This document shows positions 38,663-51,538 of a stretch of 64,000 nt of DNA, piece by piece (position 1 is the stretch's first letter; every line of letters starts with the position of its first letter). A model generated the notes under the pieces. The model had not been told where the DNA came from and made no database searches. It worked only from the letters and a program-made list of their open reading frames with translations. Position numbers and translations under genes: made by a program. Source of the stretch: Crotalaria pallida (Eukaryota; Streptophyta; Magnoliopsida; Fabales; Fabaceae); NCBI GenBank assembly GCA_037953625.1, contig CM075651.1, positions 163,937,501 to 164,001,500 on the forward strand, written 5' to 3'.

Positions 38663-39028
38663 GTATAGAATATAGATATCAAATTTTAGCAAAGTTGATT
38701 TGTACTGTATAGTTCAGGCTTTAAGGTCAAAACATGAAACAGCATCATCTTGGGCAAGTGCACCATCGAAAACAGATACCTTCTAATCATTTATACAAGC
38801 ATATATAAAGCCGCCATTGAAAGATCTTACCTACAATGCACACTGAAACATCCCAAGTGGCAAGTACATACACAGGATACAGCCAAACAATCAACTCCCT
38901 TAGAAAAAAAAAAATTAATCAACAAGCTCTAAATCCTAACCCCTTAAGACAATTCATGCAACTATTTCCTCTATAAATATTGTAAAAGAAATTGAAGGAA
39001 AAAAAAAAGAAAGAACAAATGAATGAAT
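38016..39028. other. SDR promoter side and phosphatase 3' spacer
   Basis: Contains the 5' leader of the SDR gene (CAA-rich on the minus strand) and an uninterrupted (AT)n of about 46 bp at 38616-38661. The 60-codon frame at 38750 has no recognisable domain. No other gene. Confidence 0.6.
38616..38661. repeat. (AT)n microsatellite
   Basis: About 23 AT units without interruption in the spacer between the SDR gene and the phosphatase gene. Confidence 0.9.
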
Positions 39029-42000
39029 CTAATATCTAGTAGTGGCGATGTGAATTTCGGAAGTTGCAGAAGATATCACTGGTGCTCCTTTAAATTCTGC
39101 AAAAATTGTGTCCCTGCACTAGAAAGTAGAATAGGGTATACATCAGCAGCATGATTTAAAAGATGTTTCATGTTCAATGTTTTGAAGTTGACAACCATGA
39201 GGCCAGACAAGTACTGGCAGGAAATATTTTTAGAGCAAAGAAAATTTTATTTTAAAAATAAATAAATGAATAGTTCATTCAATTCTAACCTTATGCATGC
39301 AAGAGAATCGTGTATGATACATGAAAGAACTCACTTGTTCTGATTAAGCAGCCAATTTCCTTCTACCTAAAATTTGCCATTGCTTCTTCATTTTCAATCT
39401 CTGCGTCAGTAAAAGTCAGGGCTCGTTGTAGCTTCCTAGGAGAGAAGGCCTCAACCTCAACCATATATGTGGCTCTCACGGGTCTGTGATCTGACAGTTT
39501 GAGCTCAGCCCTTCCGTAACTCAGTAATCTCATTCCCTTGCCATATGAAAGAATACGATCACACCTGAACCATGATTGATTGCACAGAGAAAATTTAGCA
39601 ATAAAAAATTGTTACAGATGAAGGTGTAAGGTTCTTCAAATTTAAAAACGAATTATTAGAGCAGATAAAAAGTGATGCAATTTTGATTAAAAAAGTAAAA
39701 GGTTCAACATCTTATCCTTTACTATGAAAGCTTTTGGGCCATTCAACAATCAACATGTTTCCTTCACAGAATATCAAATCTGAAACATCTCATTTTGAGT
39801 TTTAGGTCTGTATTAAAAACAGATATGTAGTAGAATCAAGCATACACACAGTCACAAAAAATTATTGATATTAGATAAGAATAATTTAATTGAAAGCAAT
39901 GGTTTTTTAGTGGATAGACAAGAAACATCTAAACAAAGATTAGCAAACTTTGAAGCCAAATCTCAGGTGAAACAAAAACAAAAAGCATACCATGATGGTG
40001 TACGCTTCCCAACCCTGGGATCCTCTCCGTGGTACTTCTCTGAATTAATCTCATATTTATATGTTGGTGGGAAGTTTAACACGCCTTCTGACCATCCTCC
40101 AAACACACCATCGTTCTTGAGTTCTCGCATAAGCTGTCATAACAGACTGTTAATTTACTAAACAGCCAGATCATCACCTTGCACTTTGAGTTCACTTTTT
40201 TGAAGCAGGTTCTTATCACATTTCATAATTCAGTGAAACTAAACAAACAGGTACATTTTCCATGAATAATAGATATCCAACTTGGCCCAGTAAGGGACCA
40301 TTGGGAATGGTATGATTATCAAGCCCACTGGAGTTTTTCTACACTCCATTACAAAAGTATAAAGCAAGAATTCAGGGGTTAAATTGCAATATACAGTTTT
40401 TCAAACACGAAATCACTGAAATAATCCTAACAGATTCAAATGCTTTTTAGGAAAAATATGTTCTTAAAAAATAATAATTACAAATTGTGATCTTGAAAAT
40501 TAGAGAAAGAAGTGATAATTTATAGCCACCATTTCTATCATAAAATAAGGTATGAAATACTTTCTGAAACCAGACTTGGGACTTCCATCAATTGTTTTCC
40601 AGAAAACTGTTCCACTTGTCAAATCAATTGTTTATTTTTTGAATCACAGTATACAGTGTTAAATTTGGATGTATATATAAATACCAAAGGTTGAAATCAC
40701 CTATGTAAATAGTGATATCTTATATAGCTGGCATAATATATAGTAATCAGCATTCAGCAGTAATCAGATAGATCTCCTAGGGTTATTGGACCTTGACTGA
40801 TTGTGCTCTAGACAAAGGTTCATGTGCAGTGCTTACTAAATGCAAGATATTTATAGTACCTGGTCTTTCTCAACCAATTTTGACCACTGTTTTTTTGAGA
40901 TAAGAGCTCTTGTTTCCGCATTTGATAAGTTGATACGGTAATTCAGATCACCAAACCAAATTATTCTTCTGCAGATAGATTGGAACTGATTCAGTAAATA
41001 AAATATAAAATAAATATTTCAACACAGAATTAGAGCAACCAAACAGAAACAGAAGGGAAGCTCCAACGACGTTAATGAAAATCGTGAGTAGGCAAACTAC
41101 TAAATTCAGTAAATTCCATGTTCCTGAAGCATACTATGAACTGTAAGATTGACAACTTGAAGAAGGAACTGGCTTCTGTCTTTGATATTAAAGAACTTGG
41201 TCCCTTAAGAATATTTTCTTAGGGTTGAGTTTGCTAGGCCAAAGGAAGGAAGGTAGATTTATCAATCAAAGGAAGTACATCCATGATTTACTCAAGGAAA
41301 CTGGTAAACTAGGGTCTATGGCAACTCAGACACCTATGCTTCAATCAGTCAAGATGAGGAAGTTGTGGATAGAGAATGGTACCGGACACTTGTTAGGAGA
41401 CTGATTTATTTCTCCCATGCCCTTCTAGATATAGCTTTTGCAGTATGTTAAGCCAATTTATGCACTCACCTGGACTTGAGCACTTGGGAGGTACAGAATA
41501 AGATCCTAAGGTATCTAATGGGAACTCCGGGGAGAGGACTGCTATATAGAAAAACTAGAACTCTACAAGCAGAAGTATATACGGATGCAGATTTTGCTGG
41601 CAGTGTTAAGGATAAAAGGTCTGCATCTGGAACTGTACCTTTATTGGAGAAAATGCAGACACTTGGAGGACTAAAAAACAGGGTGTGGTGGCTACATGTT
41701 GTGTAGAGGCTAAATATAGATCAATGGCTCAAGGAATTTGTGAAGTGCTATGGATTGACAAGTTATTAATGGTGCTGAGGGTTCTTCATTCAACATCAAT
41801 AAATCTGCAATGTGGCAATAAGGCGGCAATCTCTATTTCTCACAATCCTGTTCTGTATGATAAAATAATAAGTATGGAAGTTGACAAACACGTCATTAAG
41901 GAAAAATTAGGGAAGGGGCAGATTTGCATTCCCTACATCCCAAACGAAGATCAAACTGCTGAAATTTTAACCAAAGGCTTATCCAAGAAGCAGTTTGATG

Positions 42001-45000
42001 GCATAATTAGCAAGTTGTCCTTGGAAGATATCTACAAGCCAGCATGAACGAGAGTGCAAAAATTATTGATAGCATAATTGGCAAGCTGTCCATGGAAATG
42101 ATAGTTGGTTTTATTCCTCTCAATTATTGTAAATATTCTCTTTAGGATGTGAATATTGTGTATTTATGATTCAACTCTCTAGTTGCCTAAGTTAGAAATG
42201 ATAGTTCAGTAGTTTCTGTTTTTGCAGAGAATTGCCATTATGGCACCCTAATTTTTCTCTGCTCTTTCTTTCTATAAGAAGAGTTGTATTGTATATTTGA
42301 AAATAATTAGAAATAGTACTGTCTTAATGTGCGGCAAGTGTAATTTGGATGCCCAGTTGAAGTCAAGTTAGTGCATATCAGACTCACTACAACTAATTTT
42401 ATTTTTTCTATTAGCCTTGCGCTCTCACTTATGATTCTTGCCGTTAGATTACGTATCTCATTTTGGTCCGAGAGGAGCCAACAAGTTAATTCATCAATAA
42501 TTTCCTTAAATTCTATTTTTGAAATTTTAGCTAGTGGCAACCACTTCGTTCCATGTCAATCCCAATTTCCCATAATGAAGGACATAGAAAAATGAAAAAC
42601 CATAACATTGAAAACATACAATTAAGCTAAGAGATGAAGAAACCAAGAATCAGGTAATTCAGTGTGCCAGGTAAACATACAATATGGAAAAATCTATAAC
42701 AGTTAAATCTGGAAGTCTAATAACAACTCTGTATGCCATGGTATATTAAAGCATGCACTTACTCGTGATCAAGGATTCTTTTGGGAAGTCCAATATAAGA
42801 AACTGAATGAAAATGGGTTCTACGAAGTATTTCATGAACATCAGAATTCCTTTTATGTTCGTCTCCTTCCTTTTCACCCGAAGTAAGGTGAGTGCATATG
42901 AAACAAAAAAGTGTCTGATATATTGACATGCTGACAGATATTGATCCCTGGAAAATTAGAAAAGTTTTAATAATTTAATGGCAGAAATAATACTGATCAG
43001 ATGGTAATTCTACTCAATATTAATGTCACCAAAACTAACATCAATCTAGTTCAAAAAGTAACCATAAAGTATGTGAATAACAATGTAATCAGTGCAAGAA
43101 ATCATGTTAAAAGTTAAAACTAATTGATGTTTTAGCTAACAAACATTTACCATCAATTTAAATAACCAGAATAAATATTTCCCACGCGGACAATTACTGA
43201 AGTTTAACGAGGACAATTTGTCCCCATTCCAGAATTTTGATAAAAATATGATTAATTGAACTGAGGGAATCAGCTTTATCTATGATGCAGGGAAAATATC
43301 TTGATAAATAAGCACCAATATGAGCCATTGATTTGCTGAGTCATGAGATAACAATCATTCTGAACAAGAGCATCAACGAGATAATAAAAAGAACACTGAG
43401 CAATAACCAAACCAAATATCAGCAACCAAAAAGTGGGCGAAGGGGAAAAAGAGAAAAGGGAAAATAACAGCCATAAAGTTTCAGCTTATGTGGAACTACA
43501 AGCAGAAAAATGTGTACTTCAGTCCTTGATAGGCAGCAAGTATATAAGAACCCAATATCATGAGGGACTAATGCAAGGAATTATATATGAGAAGAAGAAA
43601 AAAAGATGAATGAACATATAACAGTGAGAAAAAGCGAAACTGAAGTAGTGAGAATAAATGAGAGTATTCTGAAGAAAGGGAAAAGACCTTGTTACCGATG
43701 TAGCCCATAACACCAACACCAACAGTTGAAACCTTCAAGTTCTGTATATGTTTACGCAATCGTCGTCGAACCCATATGGTGATGAAAATCCCAACCATCT
43801 GCTTGCTCACAATCCTTACATATGAGGATCTTCTTTTCCGCTTCATTAACGCTTCGAGATCAATTTCAGGAAGCAAACCCATAGGTGGCATGTCAGTAAT
43901 AATTGACTTGAAAGAATTGTATGTTTTGAAAGACTTTGATGATTTAAAGGATTTGACTGATTTAAAAGAAGTTGGTCTGTCCAATACTCGTTGCGATAGC
44001 AGATGTAGCGGTGGCTCCGGCCAGCTCAAACCTATCCTTTCAGACCCACTAAGCATTCTGGTTAGTTTAGTAGTTTGTTGGGAAAATGATGTATCAGCGT
44101 GGAAAGAATGTAGCCTATCAAACCTCTTCGGAAAAGAAAACTGTCTCTGTAAATCGAGTTCGACTGGCACACCAAAATTGGGAATATCAACAGCATCGGA
44201 AGCCAATAAATGTGTATTCACGATGTCATCTGAAATTGTTTCATTAGTACCTCCATCATGAACGTTTTGCTCTTCGTCCAAAGGATGGACTTCCTCACCA
44301 ATGTCGCTATCACTTTCAAGTAATATTTCTTCTTCTATATCTGAGACATCATCTGATGGCTTAAATTTTGATGGAGATGGGGGATCACTGAAGGATTTTA
44401 TCTTTGGTGCCAAAGGTCGAACTCTATTCAATGTTTCCCTAATAAGATTTTCCCATTTTGGAACAGGTCGAGTATCTTCAGGACCAAAAATGTTAACAGG
44501 GTTTAAGGGTACAATCTCTTGAAGACTGCAAGTGTGAAGCACTGTTTTAGTCTAACAAATGAGATGAATCTTCATATGCACAAAATAGAAGTGATTATAG
44601 AAAAAGTAAATAAATAAAAGAGACTTCAAAATGGTATTAGATGCATTCAGCTGTAAATACAGTATCAGAAGTGGTGGGAAAAAAAACCGTATGACATTCA
44701 ACAAATATTCATTAATAGATATACTTTGATCTAACATGAAGAGTAAGAGTATTTGATGTGCCAAATATCAGCACATCTTTATGTACTTTAAGAAGTATTC
44801 TCAATTAAAATCAGCGAAGAACTTACCCAAGGACATATATATCAGCTGGTTCATTGACACCTAGCCAATCATCTATATCTAGGTCATCAGGTGGAAGTTT
44901 TCCTCCAACATTCCAGGTCCCTACACATATCCTAGGAGACAAATGTAGACAAGAATCGAGATATAAGAGGCTTGAGCAATAATGCCAAATGAACTGTGTT

Positions 45001-46796
45001 TTTCACACATCCAAATCATTGCAACCATTGCCTGCTCTTTCTTGCTAAATATTAAATAAACATCGAGTAGTAACTCACTTCAGTTCCTTCGAGTTTATAT
45101 ACTGTGATCTATAAGTTGATGACTTTTGCCTCCTTAACCCTGGAAGGAATTCTGTAGTTCAATGAAATTTAGGCTATTATGAAGGTAATGAAGAAAAGCT
45201 ATATAGTAAACCTTCACAGTTAGCAGAATAGATGAAAAACCAGAAACTAATAATATAAGAAGTTAGCACAGGTGCAAGTGTGCAACATACTATGGTTTTT
45301 ATGTGATAAGCGGCTTTCAACAAGGCTGGAACAAAGCCTCCATGGCAGAATGATGTCATGAAGTTTTATAATTTCAATAACATGACAGAAAACAATTGAT
45401 TTGCATAATTTAGACTTCATCCAAATATTGCTGCAATACTTATTTACAACTATATTATGTTCTCATAACATGGGATAACTACAATTTCATGCTGAGATCT
45501 AATTCCATATCATTATTTCCAACAGCCTACTACAGGATGAACAACATTGCAACAATGAATTCCTAGTTTCAAAACCATAGAGATGTATCATTCACCTTTA
45601 CACACTGAAAAGCCTTACGCCAATCTTGAAAGTATTCTAGAAAAACTGAATAAAACTTAGCAATTCACAGTTGATAATAAATTAGAATTCCAAGTATAGA
45701 AAAAATCACCATTTGGTTCGGGTGGAGCTTCTTCACCCAGGTCCCTAAAACGTGAATGTCCTCCCCATTCTGCATAATACACCGAATTCAAAGTAAGACT
45801 TGGGCCCCATTTGTTTAAATTTTTTCACAAAAAAAAAAAAAAAGGTTATAATTTTGATAATTAAATAGTCACTTCTGACACTTGGACATTTGTTTAGTTA
45901 GCCTTTAAAAAAAATAATAGAAGCCGCAGAAAAGCTGAAATTTAGCTCTTTTGAAAAGCTATACTTTTCAGCTTCTCAAAAAAATCACTTTTTTTCTTCC
46001 AAAATCACTTTCTTTTAAGGACCCTTAGCAGCCATATAAAGATAAAAGGGATAGGCTTAATCATTGCCAGTTGTTGCCTCAATATTAAGCCATGTCAACA
46101 TTTATCATCCAAACTTGACGTTGGGGACTTAAATCGAAACATCTTATAAAAGCATGGATCAAAACCAAAAAAAAATAATCCAAAGGGACAAAATTCCAAA
46201 TTCGCAATATTTATTAGTACGGATTTAGTAATTAAGCCAAAGTGATATAATACCCAGAGACAATCTCAATCCTGAATTTTTCAGATACCTTGACAAGTAC
46301 GTGTAGCTCAATTAGCAAAATCCACTTAAAAACTCAATGAACTGAACAAAAAAATAACTATAAAAAGCACTAGTATTACAAAGACTCACCCTCATTGTCG
46401 GAATCAGTTTCAGCAGGATCATCATCATCATTATCAAAAGGGTCAGCACTGTAATCAGACTCACTGGTTCCCATGTTAAGCCATTTACGCATAACCACTC
46501 TTGCCCAGAAAAGCTGTATGCAGGAGTACCAACCCAAACAACATATTTCAGCCCATGTTTTCTGCAAATTTTCCTCACTTTCCCAAAATCAACAAAACCC
46601 CCATCCATATACACCAAACACACCAATAAATTGATGAATGGTGTCAATCTCAAGGATAAAAATGACATTTTTTTACACATAAGCAACAACCATGCAGAAA
46701 ATATAAAAAAAAAAAAAAAACAGAGAGAGAGAGAGAGAGATGAGAAAGAGTTACCTGGTTGTGGTGGTGGTGGTGTGGTGACCTTTGCTTATTCAT
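39029..46796 (-). CDS. Type I inositol polyphosphate 5-phosphatase
   Basis: Removes the 5-phosphate from inositol polyphosphates and/or phosphoinositides, ending or reshaping IP3/PIP2-type signals. Eleven coding exons in transcript order: 46755-46796, 46390-46513, 45710-45769, 45079-45151, 44827-44931, 43688-44525, 42763-42947, 40860-40968, 39991-40133, 39367-39564, 39029-39113; 1962 nt, 653 aa, phases consistent. N-terminus MNKQRSP plus five His; then FWARVVMRKWLN, typical of plant type I enzymes. Catalytic-fold motifs: TWNVGGK (105-111), QEIVPLN (137 on), WFGDLNYR (480-487), PSWCDR (558-563), SDHRP (584-588). An acidic, Ser/Lys/Phe-rich insert of about 230 aa (160-395; repeated SFK words) splits the domain, as expected for this subgroup. 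No WD40 repeats. Last exon ends ATTRY. If intron 10 is retained, translation stops at once after NFR (TAG at 39363-39365), giving 626 aa. Intron 7 contains an antisense copia remnant. Confidence 0.93.
41120..42047 (+). pseudogene. Ty1-copia reverse transcriptase/RNase H remnant
   Basis: Reads as the end of a copia polyprotein: 'KELGPLRIFLG'-type RT tail near 41185, then a segment like NKILRYLMGTPGRGLLYR, TDADFAGSVKDKRSASG (RNase H start) at 41476-41706, then VEAKYRSMAQGICEVLWI and DKHVIKEK...TKGL at 41685-42047. Frame changes and in-frame stops (for example in the 41390-41470 part) show it is dead. Gag, protease and integrase are absent. It lies on the plus strand, antisense to the phosphatase gene, in its intron 7. 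Confidence 0.88.
42048..42340 (+). mobile_element. Probable copia 3' LTR remnant
   Basis: Follows the RNase H stop with 'gagagtgcaaaa', which could be the polypurine tract region, then promoter-like and 'ctttctataagaagagttgtat' sequence. A matching 5' LTR was not found in the window, so the LTR edges are guessed. Confidence 0.45.
46718..46742. repeat. (GA)n microsatellite in phosphatase intron 1
   Basis: About ten GA units, preceded by a poly-A run, ending 13 bp before exon 1 of the phosphatase (plus-strand view). Confidence 0.85.
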
Positions 46797-47018
46797 CACT
46801 GTTGAAAATTGTTATTAATTATAACAACAATTGAACACAAAGTAATGAGGAAAATTAAGGGTGAGAGAGTGAGTTGGCAATGTTATGTTATGAGAAAACA
46901 GTAATGGCAGATTGGCAGTTGGAGCTGTTGGGACAAAGAGAACAAAATGTGCTGCTTTTTGTGTTTTCTCAACAGATTTTGGAGTTATGACTTATGACTC
47001 TGCAACTTATAGTAGTAT

Positions 47019-47186
47019 TTTTTTGGTTTGCACCCTGGTATCCGGCCCACTGGGCCGACTAATCCAGTTCGAGGGGGTCCCGAGGTTAAGGTTTTATTCC
47101 TCTCCCAACGTTGTTGCGGGGGATCGAACCGTGGTTCGCCCTACCAAGTGCAGCCCCTGGCACCACTGCACCAACAGCTCGTTGGT
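47019..47186 (-). mobile_element. SINE family S1, reverse, in phosphatase promoter
   Basis: Flanked by 17-bp duplications with one mismatch, GCAACTTATAGTAGTAT (47002-47018) and GCAACTTATCGTAGTAT (47187-47203). On the minus strand it starts 'caacgagctgttggtgcag' and has a B-box-like GGTTCGATCCC, ending in an A-rich tail. Inserted about 220 bp upstream of the phosphatase ATG. The 97-codon frame across it is spurious. Confidence 0.85.
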
Positions 47187-47303
47187 GCAACTTATCGTAG
47201 TATAATTTAACTTAAGTAGAGAATTTTGAGTAGTTAGATGAGTTTGAAGTTTATTATTTATTTTTTGAATGAAAGTTTATTACATCTTTAAACAATGGAA
47301 TAA

Positions 47304-47469
47304 CTCAAATCTTGGGAACGGAAAATGGGTGCTAGTAGCCCCGAGTTCGATTCCCACTAAAAACATCTCGCTGCGAGAGCCAGCCACACAGCTCGCTCCG
47401 TATTAGTCTCAAGGGCTCCCTAGTATTAAGGGTGCTCTTGGGGATACCGATGGTAGAATACGAATCAAA
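47304..47469 (+). mobile_element. SINE family S2
   Basis: Perfect 14-bp duplication AAACAATGGAATAA (47290-47303 and 47470-47483). Head has 'gggtgctagtagcc' and B box GAGTTCGATTCCC; ends 'acgaatcaaa'. Different from family S1. Confidence 0.85.
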
Positions 47470-47491
47470 AAACAATGGAATAAAATAATAC

Positions 47492-47740
47492 TCCCTCCGT
47501 CCTTTATTATAGAGCACCATTTTGGTAGAATTGATGTTCCTTTTTATAAGTTGTTTTAGAATATTTAGGAAGTATTAAAGAGTTTATTCCAAATACACCC
47601 CTCATAATTATATAGGGGTGATAGGGTAATAATTACAACATATTTTTTATAAATTTAAGAGTAATAATTATTTTCTTAATTAAAAAAATTAGGTAAAAGT
47701 GACTTATATTAAGGGAGAGAGGTATACTGTACTTACGATA
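47492..47740. repeat. Stowaway-like MITE, family G copy 1
   Basis: Left end CTCCCTCCGTCCTTTATTA, interior 'cattttggtagaattgatg' and 'aagagtttattccaaatac'. An inverted relative lies at about 63285-63515. Right end decayed. Confidence 0.65.
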
Positions 47741-49170
47741 CTGGGTGTGGTGTGACAAAGAATTGTTGCCAAAAAAGGATATATAGGTTTCAGTGTCAAC
47801 ATTTGATACTCCATGTTTATAAGCCGGCAATAAGTGGCTTTTCCTTTGCTAATCTTAGGTCTAGGTCAAAATGGACGGTTGGATTGTTTAACGAGTAAAA
47901 CATCACTTTGTTCCATTGCTGAATTTGTTTCTTAAAATTATTTGATATTTAAAATGGTTTAAATATTAAATTGGTCTTAATATAAATATAAGTAATGCAA
48001 GTAAAATAGATTAAATTAAAAAATGCTACTAACTTTAAAAAAATATAATAAAAATTAATTATGTATTTTGATTCATGTATTTTGGTTAAATACATCTATG
48101 ATGTATAACTAGGAATAGGGGAGTAAATGACATTTTATACCTTGGTCAACTATTAAGACATTTTTTGTTCATTGAAATACTCACCACTCTGATCGCTAGT
48201 AAAAAAAATACTCAAGTGACCAAAATGAATATAGGACCAATTTTTAGGCCTTTTTCGATCTTCCTCACCATACATATTAATTTTACATTAGGAGGAGGGG
48301 CCTTAAACTATATTATCTGGTTGAATAACATGTGGTCTTGTAAAGCTCAACTCACGTGATCACCTTTGAGTTTGTCATCATTCTTTTATGCCACCTTAAA
48401 GTTATCAATTTGGGTAAAAAAATACTCTATTTTGTAGAAGTGATGCACTGCTATTCTTTAAACACGTTTAACATGGACAAGAAAGAGAGGATTGGTATTG
48501 GTACAATGTTATAAACAATCAAATTTTTTAATTAAAAAAATAATTTAATCACATGTTAGGTGGTTTGGGTATGTATGGAGGAGATTGGTAAAAACTCTTA
48601 ATCAAAGAGTAGATCAAACGAATAATATTCCATGAGTTAAAGGTAAAGAAAGAAAAAAAAAATTAAAGGCAAAATAATTATAAAAGATATAAAGATAAAT
48701 ACTTTATCAATAATAAACACAATTTATAATAGGTCTTTATGACATTGTTTGATTCACTCACCTAATAGAATTAAGGCTTGATAATCCATTTGTAGGATAA
48801 TGTTTAACTTGAGACTCAAACTTTTATAGATGTCACTAATAAGAAAACAAAGCACTATTTCACGCTTGCCTCATGTATGTCCTACTCTCCCATTAGTTTA
48901 GCAAGGATAAAGAAGTATTACCTAAAACCATTACCACTTTCAAGGAATTTGGATTAGAAAATTGAAGAAATTATTATCATTATTGGAGAAAATTAAAGGT
49001 CTATTCACAAGTAATCAATGCAATTAATTGAGGATTAACTTCAGCTAATGAACTTCATCATTTACTGTTCAACTTACTTACGATATTTAAGGAAACTAAT
49101 TTAACTTAACTAACTAACTTTGGTTAAGCTATGGTTAATACGCCCTCTCAAAGTAATGAGTAAAATATCT
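47741..49170. other. AT-rich spacer, no gene
   Basis: Short frames only, no domains, no clear TIR pairs. Confidence 0.5.
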
Positions 49171-49700
49171 AGGCTTATTTAAGTTTTTAGTCCCAGAAAT
49201 TAGGTGTTTTTTTGTAATTGGTCTTTAAACTTTTTTTTCGATACTTTGAGTTCCTAAACTTTGCTTAAATTTTGAAAATTGTCCTTTCATCACTTAAGTG
49301 GTGATATGACCGAAGATATGCTACGTTACATTTGCCACATCGATAGGTAACGTGCCAGATGATGCCACGTCATTTTTTAAATTAAAACACTTTAAATTTA
49401 TTAAAAATAATTAAAAATTGTATTTTTTTTTAAAGAAAATCGAATCTTTTTATAAATTTTAAAAGAAAATATTTTTTAATAAAAGAGAATCAATGTAGTG
49501 TTTCATGACTCTACATAACACGTCACTCGTCGATATTGTGAAAGTGACGTGGCATTTCGTTGGCTATATCATCACTTAAGCGACGAAATGATCATTTCTA
49601 AAAATTAAACAAAGTTCAGAAACCCAGAATACCGAGAAAAAATTTAAGAACTAATTCCAAAAAAATACGTAATTTGAGGGATTAAAATGTTAATTAAGCA
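49171..49700. repeat. Long-TIR foldback element
   Basis: The left arm ('cttatttaagtttttagtccc', 'ctttcatcacttaagtggtga') is complementary to the right arm ('tcatcacttaagcgacgaaa', 'ggattaaaatgttaattaag') over about 170 bp. AT-rich centre. Central words 'cacgtcat'/'gacgtggcat' also pair. No transposase; exact target duplication not resolved. Confidence 0.65.
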
Positions 49701-51244
49701 AAATATCAATAAGATGAGCAAACTCTTCTTAAGCATTGGGTGTTGTGGCAATAAGAAAATGTTCCATTCTGTAGAAGAAAAATATATTGGTTGGAGTTGT
49801 ATACAGTCACGTGGCCACGTACATACGACTACTGCAAAAGAGTTGTGACAAACAAAGAAAGTAAAATAAACACAACTAGAAAAATGAATTAAATTATCGC
49901 ACATGACAAACCAAGGCCCACTGATTTTACTTAATGGATGCAACGCGGAGTTGAAAAAAATAACATGAGGGTGAAGTTGGGATAATTGAGTCATTGTTGA
50001 AGAGGACCACGTTAATCAAAGAGAGAGGGCAACTATATGATTTTATTTTATTTTTAAATTGAAAGAACATTAACAATGCTTTAGAGACCGGAAATTAAAT
50101 GTTAAAAAAGATGATCACACCTACTAATTAATTTATTTAGCCATTGCTTTTGTTTCCTCATATTATCCTTTATCCTTTAATTTCTTAACAGGAGTGGATG
50201 GCCATTTTAACTTGCCAAATAACACTTTTTAAAATAATACTCACGAGCTTTTTTTAGGGGGAAAAAACTTAGTTTTATATCAATCTAAGTTTTTTTTATA
50301 AACCAATATAATATTAATCACTGTATTTTCCATTCTACTCATGTTTAAGAATGTGAACTTAGTCATTGATGGAAAGATGGCAAGGGATCAATTAAAGATG
50401 ATATATGGACAAAATAGAAAAAATATATAAAAATTTAAGTCAAACAAATATATATTAATATAATTACACATCTTAAATTTGTGTGACATAAAAGTAAGAA
50501 TAAATTTCTTAATTAAAAAAAAGCAATAAATTTCTTGGTCCAATATTTAAAAAAACATATGGGCCTAACAATCACAGATAAGTAATAGATAAGGCAAATG
50601 CATATATATATATATATATATGGTTTTGTTAAGAATCTTAATATATTACAAAAATATTGGAAAATACAATTTTTTAAAATTTTTGAAAAAAAAATAAATA
50701 TGAATTTATGATTATTTTTCTTATATTTAATAATTTTAACAAAGCATTTTTAAAAAAAATCTGATAGATAATTGTACATCAATAACTTAAGTGGATAGCA
50801 ATCTAATAACAATATTTTTCTTCTTTTTACCTGAATTTCAAAATTATTGAACCCAAAATCACATGCTTGCTAAAGTACCTTACTCAAACTTATCTATGTA
50901 GCCCATAACATAATAAAAACATTTTCAATATAAATGTACGCTAATAATAGCATGCATGATATGGAAATATATGTGAATAACACAACAAGCCGAGAAGGAA
51001 AAAAAATTAATTATCATCAAATTAAATATAACACGAAAGTCTGTCCTTATTGTCCTATTCGCAATAAGGGTCATGCTTCATGTCTAAAATTAATTTGGCA
51101 AAAACACCTGGACACGCATAAAGAAATACAAGTACAATTGATCTAAATTAAACCATGCATGATTATCCAAAGGTGGCACATCGAATAAAACCAGCATCAG
51201 ACATGCATGCAAATGTCTCTATACATGTTCTACACAATCATTAC
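49701..51244. other. AT-rich spacer, no gene
   Basis: Contains an (AT)n run near 50601-50620. The 116-codon minus frame at 49644-49994 starts inside the foldback arm and has no domain. Confidence 0.5.
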
Positions 51245-51538
51245 TCCCTCCGGTCCTATATATAGGACATACTTAACCATATTCCTCGAACCAAGAAAAG
51301 TAGTTAGTTTTATGAATTCTATGAGAATATATTGTAACATTACAATTTTACCCTCTCAACTTTTCTTGAAAAATTCACACTCATTAATGAACAACAAAAA
51401 ACACATAAATAGTCAAACCATTTAATAAGGGCAAAAAAGATAAAAAACAATAAATGATGCATAGAAAATACAAAATGTCTTATATATAGGACCAAAGATT
51501 GCTTCTAGAATATGTCCTATATATAGGACCGGAGGGAG
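51245..51538. repeat. Stowaway-like MITE, family A copy 3
   Basis: A 294-bp element, TA on both sides. CTCCCTCCGGTCCTATATAT and its exact complement at the right end, so it is the youngest of the three family A copies. Confidence 0.9.

Noticed and set aside
43776..44261. 161-codon plus-strand frame
   Set aside because: Antisense shadow of the large phosphatase exon 43688-44525, whose minus-strand reading carries the family sequence.
46290..46325. tRNA-like 'gtagctcaattagc'
   Set aside because: Only an A-box-like piece is present; no B box or cloverleaf can be drawn.
46912..47205. 97-codon plus-strand frame
   Set aside because: Runs through a SINE in the phosphatase promoter.
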